From positions 1,148,524-1,212,523 of the forward strand of contig CANXME010000795.1 of the NCBI GenBank assembly GCA_948144175.1: DNA of 64,000 bases, read 5' to 3'. Numbering within the stretch: position 1 is the stretch's first letter; the number at the start of each line of letters is the position of its first letter. This stretch comes from Closterium sp. NIES-65. Taxonomy: Eukaryota > Streptophyta > Zygnematophyceae > Desmidiales > Closteriaceae. The notes below the pieces were generated by a model that saw only the letters and a list, made by a program, of their open reading frames with translations, was not told where the DNA came from and did no database searches. The translations under genes and the position numbers were made by a program. This document shows positions 28,123-39,954 of the stretch, piece by piece.

Positions 28123-29339
28123 TCAAAGATCTCCCACAAATTTCGCAAGAGACTCGATTGCGCCAGCAACAAGCTCCAGGTAGATTGCACACTGTTGAAA
28201 GAACCCAAAGGGATTAGTTGGATGGGGGGAGAAACGGTTTGCACTTGCTTCCTATGACAGAGCCACACTGTCTGCTTTTGAAAATCCATTCCTCCCAAGT
28301 CATGCCTTCAACATTGTTGCACCCACACTTTGAGAAGCAATTTATCATGCCCAAGAAGAGGAAAACCACAGCAATGCTTAACAAGTCAGAAATATTTCTT
28401 ACCTGCCCAAGAATGCCAGTCTGAGTGAAGCCCTCTCCCACCAAGGCAGCAAAGATGCCAATGACAGCCCATGCACCATTGATAGCCTCAATCTCCCGCC
28501 ATTTCTGCAAGAAGGGAATGGCGAAAAGGTGAAGTAAGACAAGTACAGTTCGACATGAGAACAGTGCCGGTCTGTGTTACCCCGGCCCACACCATCTCAC
28601 ACCATGATCGCGGATGACAAGACAGGCCGGGTCACTATGACCAAGGCAAGTCTCATTCCGTCTTGAATCAGTAACAGTTACAGACGCACGTGACATGAGT
28701 CGACCACGCCAAATCTAAGTCGACACCTTGCTAAACATAACAACTTGTTCTGGAGTTCCAAGTTCTCAACCCTAGTTCTGAACTTCTTACATTTTCGTCC
28801 CAGCTCCTCCATACCCTTTCTCCAGAAAGATTGCATGCTAAGAGAGAGACTGCCTCCAGCCAGGCTGGACCCAGCCCATGTTCATGCCTAAAACGAGTAA
28901 TTTGTCACCAGACAAAAGTTCCATCTCGCAAAAACATGTCAAGGCTCCAATTTTGGCTATGATGGGCATAAAAATGGTTTGAGTGAAACCGAATTTGCTT
29001 ATCGCGCCGACAAAAAATAATGACTTTTTAGACGCCACGTTGGCAAGCACAGAATCATCTCGCCCTAGAAGCTCCGCACCACATATATGTACAACGGCTT
29101 TTGTTTACACAAGCGCTTGCCTGTTGTGATGCGACCTTGGCACGTTTCTTGAGGTCCTCTTGCGCTAGCCGCTTCGCCTCGACCGGATCCACCAGCAACA
29201 CCTGCTTCGCCCCGCGAGGTGCTCCTTCCAGTCGCGCTGATCCCCTCGCAAGGCGCATTTCATCAGCTGCGGCAGCGCCATTATCCGCTGCGCTGACGGC
29301 GCGAACAATCGGTCGCTGACAGGGCCACAGCAAAGTCAT
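28123..29339 (-). CDS. small LHC-like (one-helix/ELIP-type) protein, tentative
   Basis: Three phase-0 exons, 29339-29136, 28504-28403 and 28191-28123, give about 124 residues. The first 68 residues are Arg/Ala/Ser-rich without acidic residues at the start, like a plastid transit peptide, and end EAKRLAQEDLKKRAK. Exon 2 reads EIEAINGAWAVIGIFAALVGE, matching the E-x-x-N-G-x-x-A-x-x-G pattern of chlorophyll-binding helix 1 in LHC, ELIP and one-helix proteins, followed by GFTQTGILGQ. The third exon gives a short hydrophobic tail ending SLAKFVGDL. In known families such proteins sit in thylakoids and have photoprotective or assembly roles. The Arg usual after Asn-Gly is Ala here. The first donor (AAG/GTCGCA) is weak. 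Confidence 0.5.
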
Positions 29340-30784
29340 TGGCAGAAGGGAAACGCTTATTGGCGAATTAGGGAACCTTTAGGCAATCGACTGAGGAGCA
29401 GACTTTGTTAATGAAAGAAAACATGCTTGGAAAATATCATTACGGACAAGGTCTCTTCCCTAATTGGAGCGATAAGAACAAGCCGATATGCTTACTCTAT
29501 GCGCTAGCCGCGCTGGCCGACGGATTAGACAACTGCTCTCATGATGTGTTCTCAAGTTCGACGATTCATCCAATCGTTCACTCAACGGGCTCCCCAACAG
29601 CGCCGGTCTGCAGCTTGACATAGCGAAACATGAATTAGCCATGGCGGCTAAATGCAGGAGGTACACGGCTTATTGCTGCAGACGCGGCTACTGATCCAGT
29701 CGATCACTCTGACAAAGAAAGAATTTGTGAAGCCATAGTCAGTCAGTCATACACACACACCACACCACATATGCTTGCTTGTTGTATCTTTCATGTAGAC
29801 TTGGTCCACATGCCGAAGCTTGGGAGTGATGATGGTGGTTCCTAGGAGTGTGGGGGCGTGGACGAAGCTGATTGGGCAAAATGAACAAGGGCTACCCCGC
29901 TATGAGAAGGGGGTACGTCTCGGTGCAGATGTTTTTCTGCACGATCTGCTCGGTTCTGCAGGGTAGTGCAATCATGACGAAGGTGCTCAGTCCCAAAAAC
30001 AACCTCAGGCTGTTACGGAGGGGTAACCATGCCTGGCCCTTGCGACGAGAATCAGCGAAACTAGTTACGAACTTTTCTGGGATATTGATTCCGTCTGTGG
30101 GGCTGCAGTGACGCATGCACAGCTGCTCGATAATTTCACGGACAATTGCTATGGTCATGCAGGTTTTTCCAGTGATAGTGTGCGATTGTATGCAATTGAC
30201 GGTTTCGGAGGAAAGACGTCGGCCCGCCGCGTGTTTAGGGTTGAGGCTCCCTAGTCACATGCCATCCATGTGGGGCTTATTTTTTTCTGACCGCGGGCAG
30301 ATAACATTCCGTCAGATTTCTTCCAGGGGATTAACGCTGCATACATTCGCAAACCGCCCTGGCAGAATTCGCATGTCTATGATGTTGACCCATAATTTCA
30401 AGATACATCCAACGGTTTGAGTCCTTCTGGGGCTTCCTGATTGGTTGTGGCGCTGCTGAGTCGGTTGTTGAGCATGGTGCAATGCGGCAAAAGTCATCCA
30501 ATCCATTTTACATTTGATTATTTGCTTCTCCGCTCGTTAGAGTGACAATTTTAATCCTTGAATATGTCCTCCTTTGTTCAGGCTCTTATTGCCAAGGGCG
30601 TGACGCTGACGCTGATTATGGAACAAACCACAGCAGTCCCTTCAGAAGTCCCAAAGGTGACTTTTGAGATACATTTAGGACACCATAATGTGACTTATGT
30701 CTCTCAACGAACCCCCGCCAGAACATGAAGTACGCGTAACTCTGACGCTTCAGCCGAAAGAGTGAAGGCGGCTACTTTCTTACC
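29340..30784. other. intergenic region, no recognised gene
   Basis: The region lies between the divergent LHC-like gene and BRCA2. It should contain both promoters. Several open frames of 60-100 codons have no recognisable motif. A short CA-rich run is present at about 29750-29770. I see no transposon ends or RNA genes. Confidence 0.4.
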
Positions 30785-33700
30785 ATGGACGAGATCGGTC
30801 GGCCCGTGCATTCGTTTTCACTGGTAGTTGATCGAAGAAGTGGCGACTTGTCTCTTGTCGAGGGAGGCCGGACCGTTGGTGCTGGTCGGCAGGGTCCACG
30901 GGAGTATGGTTGTGTAACGTCGGAAAGCTATGCAGGATCTCTTCTTTCCGCGCTAAACACTCTCGACGACGCGGCTGAGGAAAGCAGCGAGCTTCGCGAT
31001 TTTCTGCAGCGTACGTTTCAATTCGCTTGCAATATTTTTTTCGTAAGCATGATCAGCACCTCGTCAATTCATTCGGTGGACGAATCCGTTCTCCAGAGGC
31101 TAGCATATCACGCATTCCCCAGCTCGCATGAATCCGTTCTCTCCGTTCTCCCGATGCTATAGATCCACGCATTACTGACCTTCTCAGCAGGAGTGTGTGC
31201 ATGCTTTGAGACGTCTTAATATCCCCACCCATTGATAATATTTTCATCACCAGGAACGCGTGCTTCCCTCCATTCTGCTGCGGGAGCATGTCAAAGGCAA
31301 GGTCATGAACCCCACAAACCACTTGTGGAGAGAGAAGCAGCAGCGGAAAATGCAGGCGTATCGCCAGCAGTCATCAGTCAGCAGAATTATTTGCGTCATA
31401 CCGTCGCTGATGAGCCACAAATGAAAAGCGCAAGTCTTCTGGTTCAGGCGGACTCAGATGCTGCAGGCACAGGCCGCATCTCACCACCATGCCCTATGGC
31501 TAGTCCTGCCTTGGCAGTATCCGGCGTTGTGTGTTCAACTGCAACCGCTTCAGTTGCAGAAGGATCAGAGGCAGCATTGAAGCCTCAGGAAAATCCCCCA
31601 CCAGCACGTTCAGAACGTGGGCCTGACCTCTCTCCAGCGTGCTCGCAGAGAGGAGGACCTGAAGTAGCAGAACTTTTCAAGACAGCACTGGAACCTTCTG
31701 AGCCAACACACCTGTCCGAGGAAGCACAACCGCCATATAGGTCGGAGAACACTGCAGCTGCTGCTGGCGCTTCAGCTGCTGCTGGCGCTACAGCTTCTGG
31801 CGCAATTGCTGTTGCTGGCATTGCAGATCCACGGCCTTCCTGTCTGTGGCTTGACAGCAGCCAGAGGACTTCAGCTGTAGACACACAGGATGGAACCCAT
31901 TGCCCTCGAGGCATTTTATCTCGAAATGGTGATTCGATTATGCCCAAAGCGAAGAGTAGTGGCAGCACAAGGGCAGGAAGTTCGGACATTTTGGATGAAC
32001 TCCTTCAATCCACTCAACCTCAAAATGTGAGTCAAGACTCTTGGCCTCATTTTTCGGCCTGTCCATTCCATACCATGGTGATTCATTCGTGCGCCATCAC
32101 GGATCTTGCCAGTTCAAAACTCTACCCTTCCTTTTTCTTGACTCCTTGCCTCTTGTGCTTTGTATCCCAAACTCCTTTCCTTGATATTCCAGAAACACCA
32201 CAGGGCTTCCACCACGCGCCTCTTCATGGCGCCAAAGTTCAAGAAGCCACGCGCTGCAAGAGGCCTCACTGGTGTCGGCCAAGCCACACTTCCTTCGCTT
32301 GGCCTTGCTAATCTGGTAACCTGAATCAGTATGCAGAGCATTTTCACGGTTGCCAGAATTCTGCAACTTTCAGGTGTTGGGGCGTATCTCATGTGCTTTT
32401 TTTTTTTTCAGTAAGGACCATCCAGGCGTTGAGTTGACATGTTTTTCTGTCTTTCTTTGTTTATTGTTTTATTCTGGATGTATTCAGGTTGAGAAGGGCC
32501 ATAAAGTGAATCGGCTTCTTCACAAGACCATGAGCAACGCGTCCAAGAAGCCATCAACAAGAGAGCGCTGCCTGCAGCCGTCCCTGCAAGTGCAAAGAAG
32601 TCGAGACTTGGGCCCTCCCCTTCATTCAGAGCCTCAGCTGCACCCACAAGTGCGAGCAGGTTTAAGAGCATCTGAAGCGCTGGTTGAGGGAGGAGAGAAC
32701 GCTGGTGGTCATATTGGTGTGGTGGCAAACCGAGGACTGAAGCGCAAGGCTGGAGCTGATGGTCCTGGTGGTATACCACCGCTGCATGCCATGGCTCCTG
32801 CATCGAAACGCAAGCCCCTTGCTGTGATTGACAACATACAGTCCGCTGCACAAGGCGATGCAGTGCCAGGAAAGTTTCTCCTCCGGAGTGCGTCTGGCAG
32901 GAAGGTGAACGAGTCAGCTGTTGCGGTTGCAGGCGTGATGAAGCTGTTTGGGGAGGATGGAGAAGAATGGCAGCAGCAGGGAGAGCAGGGGATGAAAGGG
33001 CCGCAAGGACAGCAGGAGCAGCAGGGAATGGATGGGCAGCAGGGGATTCAAGGGCAACAGGATATGCTAGGAGCAGGAGAGAAGCAGGGGAGTCGAGGAT
33101 GCATGGCTATAGTGCCAGTGACAGATGAGCCAACGGCTGTAGCTCTCACCACCGCATTGAACCCATCTCCCTTGTCACTGCCACCAGAACCTCCGCCACC
33201 ACCACCACATACAGGTGCAGCTCTCATAACCACCGCGCAAAACCCATCTCCATTATCAATGCTACCACTACAACCACCACCACGACCTCCTGCTGGTTCA
33301 GCAAGCTTGTTCCAAACAGCCCGGGGAAAGCCGGTCCCTCTGTCTTCAGCTGCTGTGGACAAGGCGTGTGCCCTGCTGGGCGTGCAACAGCACGAGAGGC
33401 CACACTTTGATGATGGGGCTAATCTGGGGGCCGGTAGTACAGAAGGATCGACTGTTGGGGCGGGCCTGTTTCAAACAGCTTCAAACAAGCCGGTGCGCTT
33501 GTCTTCAGCTGCTGTGGACAAGGCGTGTGCTCTGCTGGGCGTGCAGCAGCATGAGAGACCACGGTTTGACGCCCCTCGCATCACACCGCCCATACACAAG
33601 CCTGCAGCTCTGTTGAACGCTCAAGGGCACGCAGGGTCTCAATTCAACGTGCCTCGAATCATGCCGCTCACACATGGGTCCTCAGCACTCCCGGTCGCTC

Positions 33701-36700
33701 AAGGGCATGAGAGGCAGAGCTCTCATGCGCCTGCAGCAATGGAGCTTTCAGTGCGGAACTCAGCAGCAGAGCTGACAGTAGTGGCACAACCAGATGCCGG
33801 AGCTGGTTTGGGGAGAGCTAATCGGGGGGAAGCGACTGTAGGGGCGGGTCTGTTCCAAACCGCCCGGGGCAAGCCGGTTTCTGTGTCTTCAGCTGCTGTG
33901 GACAAGGCGTGTGCTCTGCTGGGCGTGCAGCAGTACAAGGGACCACAGTTTGTCGCACCTCATATCACACCGCCTACACACAAGCCTGCAGCACTCCCGG
34001 ACGCTCAAGGGCATGAGAGACAGAGCTCTCATGTGCCTTCACCAATGGAGCTTGCAGTGCGGAACTCAGAAGCAGAACTGGCAGTAATGGCGCAGCCAGA
34101 TGGCGGAGCTAGATTGGGAGGGGCTAGTCGAGGGGGAGCGACTGTAAAGGCAGGTTTGTTCCAAACAGCTCGGGGTGAGCCGGTTTCTGTGTCTTCAGCT
34201 GCTGTGGACAAGGCGTGTGCGCTACTGGGCGTGCAGCAGGGGCCGCCAGCACTGCTGGACGCTCAAGGGCATGAGAGGCAGAGCTCTCATGTGCCAGAAG
34301 GAATGGAACTTTCAGTGCGGAACCCAGGGGCAGAACCGGCAGTAGTGGCGCAGCCAGATGGTGGAGCTGGAGTGGGAGGGGCTAGTCCGGGGGGGGCAAC
34401 TGTGCGAGCGGGTTTATTTCAAACTGGCCGAGGCAAGCCGGTTTCTTTATCTTCAGCTGCCGTGGACAAGGCGTGTGCTCTGCTGGGCGTGCAGCAGTAT
34501 AAGGGTCCTCCACAGTTAGAATCACCCAGGATCAGTGAAGAACCAGCAGTGCTTCGGCTGAAGGGCGCAGGAGCAGAGCAGACGAGTGCGGCGCAGGCAG
34601 ATGGTGGAGCTGGTACAGGCGCAGCGACTATAGGGGCGGGTTTGTTCCAAACTGCCCGGGGCAAGCCAGTGCATGTATCTTCAGCTGCTGTGGACAAGGC
34701 ATGTGCTCTGCTGGGCGTGCAGCACTACAAGGGTCCTCCACAGTTAGAAGAACCCAGGGTCAGTGACGAACCAGCAGTGCTTCGGCTGGAGGGTGCAGGC
34801 GCAGAGCAGACGAGAGCGGCGCAGCCAGATAGTGGAGTCAGTCGGGGGGGAGCAACTGTACGGACAACTTTGTTTCGAACCGCTTCAGAGAAGCCGGTTT
34901 CATTATCTTCAGCTGCTGTGGACAAGGCGTGTGCTCTGCTGGACGTGCAGCAGCATCAGAGGCCGCGGTTTGAAGGTAGTGCCAGTCTGGGAGGAGCGAC
35001 TGTCCGAACAGCGGGTCTGTTTCAAACCGCTTCAAGGAAGCCGGTGCACATATCTTCAGCTGCTGTGGACAAGGCGTGTGCTCTTTTTGGAGTGCAGCAG
35101 CGTGAAAGGCCACAGGTTGAAGGTAGTGCCAGTGTGGGAGGAGTGACTGTAAGAACAGCGGGTCTGTTCCAAACCGCTTCAAAGAAGCCTGTCGTTTTGT
35201 CTTCAGCTGCAGTGGACAAGGCATGTGCTTTTCTGGGCTTGCAGCAGCATGAGAGGCCACGGTTTGAAGCTCCCAGGTTCACACCTTCTGGAATCACCGC
35301 ACTACACCGTCCCCAACCTGGTGCGATCCAACCACCTCCACATGCTCCCCTCGCCCTGCCTGCTCCTTCTGCCCCGCCTGCTCCTCTCGCGCTACCTGCT
35401 CCCGATGCAGTTGAAGAACCTGCTCATCGTCCCCCTTCCCCTCCTTCATGGCCCCTCGCCCTCACCCAAACCTCATCACAAGGTGCGGCCGAGCCTGCGG
35501 TGGAGGCTCGGGCAGCTCTTGCCAGGGCAGAGGAAATGGTTGCGAGCCTGTTTGACCTGGGGACAGGGGGGAGTGGAGGTGGAGATGGGAGGAATGGGGA
35601 GGGGAGTAAAAGCGATGGTAGTGGGAGTGGGAGGGATGGTGGTGGTAGTGGAAGGGGTGGTGGTGGGAGTGGCGAGGGCGGTGGAACGGGGGAGGGAGGT
35701 GGAGGTATGACGTGGCAGAGAGGTTGCAATGGGGGCAATGTTGGAAGTCGGACAGTGGATAGGGTCACCGTCTATCAGCCACAACCACAGCCCCACAAGC
35801 AATGGGAGGACAACACCACTAGGCACATGCTGATGCCTCTGTCAGGCCATCCTTCTACTCCATTCAATCCACACACGCCCTCAACCAACCCTGCCTCCTC
35901 TCTCCCCTTCTCCACACCCCCTTCCTCTGCATACGCATCACCCCCTCCTCCGCTCCTCCACTCCAACAAATTCAGCACACCAGGAACCCTTTCGATACAG
36001 TCACAGTATGCATCGCAAACGCCAGGCTCTCTTCCACCACTCTCCGTAGCTTCTTTGTCCGGTTCACCGTTGCACCGACAACCCACACAACCCACCGAAC
36101 CCACACAACCCACACAACCCATCCAGCCCATCCCGCCCATGCATCCCAGACAGCGGTTCCAGCCCATACAGCATGCTCACTCTTCCGTAAACTCTTCAAA
36201 GCACCGTCCCACCACACAAAACCCCACACATGCACTCTTTCAGTCACCTGCAGCTTCCCCACACACTCCCTCACTCGCCCAACCACCTCCCCTCCGTTCA
36301 TCCCCTCCCCTTCTCTCCACCACTCCCCTCCACCCCTGTCCTCCTCTCCACCACTCCTCTCCGTTGCACCGATCACGCAACCCTTCGTACCCCTCCAACT
36401 CTCCTCTCCACCCTTCTCATAATCCCCTCCACTCCTCTCCCAATCGACTCCACAACGCTCCCCTCCACACCTCTCCCACCCCTCTTCACCGCGTTGGCAC
36501 CCCTCTCCGCCGCCCCTTAACTCCTCTAAACCGTTCTCCGTCCACCTCGCCATCCCCACGGCGGCCGTTCATCCCGCCCACCTCCACCATTCCAACCCTA
36601 TTCTCCAAGCACCGCCCACCTCGCTCCCGCTCCGCTGGCCTTCCCCCCATCCCCATGCGCTCACTCACTGATGCCACTGATGCACCAACTCTTGGTGTCA

Positions 36701-39700
36701 GCCAGAGAGCAGCAGAGGGACGTATGGCTGCTGACAATGGTGCAGTATTGATGTCAAGGAGTGGGTTGAGGACTGATTCTGCAGGTGCAGCAAGTTCAGG
36801 AGCAGGCGCGGGAGAAAGCGCGGGTGCAGCAGTGATGGTTAGACAGGGGGAAGGGGGAGTGAGGCGACTGCATGATCTATACAGGGATGCGGAGGGGAAG
36901 CCTAGGAGGCGACCCTGCATGGCTGAGTTCTTTGGGTACCCGCCTGGGCTCGAACGAGTGGTGAGTGTTGAGCTGACTCATTAGCCGAGAAGAAGGCAGC
37001 CCTGTTGGCTTCGTTCTTTAGGTACCCGCCTGGGCTCGAACGAGTGGTGAGAGCTTGTAACGTTTCTGCAATGGTGTGACGTGATGTGTGCTGTGTTGTT
37101 GAACTCGTGAAGAGCTTGCTGTGTTTGCGAACATGCGGAATGTGTTTGTTTCTGAGTGTTTACAGAGTTCAGTACCCCTCTCAGAGGCATTGCTGGTGGT
37201 GGATAGTGTTGATTGTCAGCCCTGCAGCGCAGCCTGCTGGGCGTGTACTGTATTTCTGTTTTGGCACTTGCACTTTTTGCTGTACTTCTTTTCTCATCCT
37301 TCTCTTTCACTTGCTGTCCTGTGGTTGACAGGAGGGAAAGGTGTCAGAAGCAGTTCGCAAAATGACAGCACAGTCCGCCCTCACATTTGTCTTCACAATC
37401 CCGTCTGCTGTTCAGTCCGCGCAACAGCAAGCACAGCCACTATTGCCAACTACCCTATCACTGCCCACCCTGATAGCACTACCAGCAACAGTAGCAGAAT
37501 CACCAACAGCAGAACCAGCAGCAGCAGCAGCAGCACTGCCACCAGCCACACAGCCATCACTCTCACCACCATCACCACCGTTACCCCAGCCACCACCATT
37601 ACTACCTTCTTCACCTCAACCATCACCACCAGCAGCTGGAAGAGATAGGCGAGCGGGCACAGAAGCGAATGGTGCAGCTGACACTGTACAGGTGGCCGGT
37701 GCAACAAACGTTTCAGATGCAGTAGGTTTAGTAGATCCAGCAGATAGGGGGGCTAATATGGCAGCTGCAGCAGGTGATGAAGGAGGCGCAGCATATGCAG
37801 CAGGCGATGCCAGTGCAGCAGACCATGCCAGTGCAGCAGGCGATGCCAGTGCAGCAGACGATGCCAGTGCAGCAGACGATGCCAGTGCAGCAGACGCTGC
37901 AGCAGGTGCAGTAGATTTAGCAGGTGGGGCCGATGTTGTAGTCGTAAGAGGTATAGACCATGCCGGAGGGGTAGAAGAGTTAGCAAATGGCGGTGGTGTA
38001 GGAGCTGTGGATGGTATAGCAGATGCAGCAGGTGCAGCAGCTGTGGCATCAGTAGCACTCTCGTTAGTAGAAAGCAGTGGCTGCCCTGCAATAGGTGCTA
38101 CCAGTGCTGCACTCCCTGCACTCCCTGCAAGCCCTGCAAGCCCTGCACTCCCTGCACTCCCAGCAAGCCCTGCAAGCCCTGCACTCCCTGCACTCCCTGC
38201 AATCCCTGCAAGCCCTGCACTCCCTGAAATCTCTGCAATAGGGTTGTGCACTGGCGAAAGACAAGAGCATGCAGCAGCCACGACCACGGAGGATGAGTGC
38301 GTCATCCGAAACGATCTTATAGCAGCAGCATCAGCATCACCAGCAGAGGCAGCAGCGGAGGGATCTGCAGCAAAGGAAGGAGGAAGATGGGCATCTGCAC
38401 GAAAAGGGGAAGGCCAGGCTACTCTGACAGTTCTTGGTGCTCGAGATGGTGGGGAGAGGGCGAATGTTGGGGCTAAGGAGTTTAGGGACATGCTGATTGC
38501 AGCAGGCGCCCGGCGCAAGTTTGCCACACAAGAGTAAGACACCAACCTCCCTCTTCACTCTTTTGGTTCCTGACCCTTTTGATTTGATTCGGCCTCTCTC
38601 GTTTGCGTGTTCGGCTCTTTCATCTAGGCGCGCCGGCCTCAATGAGAGAGCCGAACGAGCAAGAAGTCGTTGCTTTGTTACACTGGCTGGCACACCATTT
38701 TTTTTCAGCCAGGATTTGAGGCGCCTGTAACGAAGGTCACACTTGTGGCACTGGCACGGCACCCGACATTGTTTCAGTTCAACCCATCATCTCCGTTTCC
38801 CCTCTTCTCTTCTTCCTCTTCCAACCACCCCTCCAACACAGGTGGGTGACGAACCACTACCACTGGGTGGTGTTGAAGCTGGCCTGTCAGGAGCGCAGCT
38901 TGCGTGTCCAACATAAAACCTCCTTCCTGCCCCTCTCCCTTTTAACCCCTCCCTTCTCCCTCAACCGCCCTTCACAGGTGGGTGTCGAACGACTACCGCT
39001 GGCTGGTGTGGAAGCTGGCCTGTCAGGAGCACAGGCAGCTCGTGAAACCCCCCCCCCCCCCCCTCCTCCCATGCATTTCCCGCATCCCACCATCCCCAAC
39101 ACCCCCATCACAGGTGGGTGTCAAACCACTATCGCTGGGTGGTGTGGAAACTCGCTTGTCAGGAGCGCAGCTTCCCCCGTCGCCTTGCAGGAAGGATGCT
39201 GACTGTGGAGAGAGTGCTGGAGCAGCTCAAGTACAGGTGGGTGTTAAGAAAAGGATAAAGAGCAGCTCATTCGACCTTTGAGTCTCGACTTCTGAGTTTC
39301 GACTTTTGAGGTGCCTCGAAAGTCGTCTCAGTTTAACTCTGCTCACTGCTCCGTGGTCAGTACAAAGACCACATGGCTGAGCCGCTGTTGAATGACCCAG
39401 CTGGTTCTGCCGTAACCTTTGCATTTTGAGTCCTTGCTATTTTCTGCCATCTTCCATCATGTGTCCTGCCTCCATGCCCATGCAGGTACGAGAGGGAGGT
39501 GAATGAAGGCAAGCGGTCGGCTCTGAAGAAGGTGTGCGAGCGGGACGCTGCTGCTGGCAGCCCCATGGTACTCTGTATCTCTGCTGTGCACTCCCAGGGA
39601 GGAGCACGTGGAAGAGGGGTTGGGGAGGAGGAGGAGGATGGGGAAGAGGGGGAGAAGAGGCAGGAGGCGGGGCGGCAGAGAGGGGCGGTGGGTTTGGGGC

Positions 39701-39919
39701 TGCAGACGGCGATGATTGAAGTGACTGATGGATGGTGAGGAGGAGAGAAGTTTATGGGTTAATGGGACATTCGCATGCCATCATAGTGCAAACACATACA
39801 TCATGTCTGCATGCCGTTCTACTGCGGCAGATGGTGTCACATCGTTGCTCTTCGTGCATCTCTTGCAACAGCCATGTGCCCCATGCAAGCAGCCTTAGCA
39901 ACCCCACCCAACGCCATCA

Positions 39920-39954
<35 letters not shown>

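Noticed and set aside
38842..39110. Mutually exclusive alternative exons in BRCA2
   Set aside because: The first two copies lack the 3' half of the exon and would break the frame, so partial duplication is the simpler explanation.
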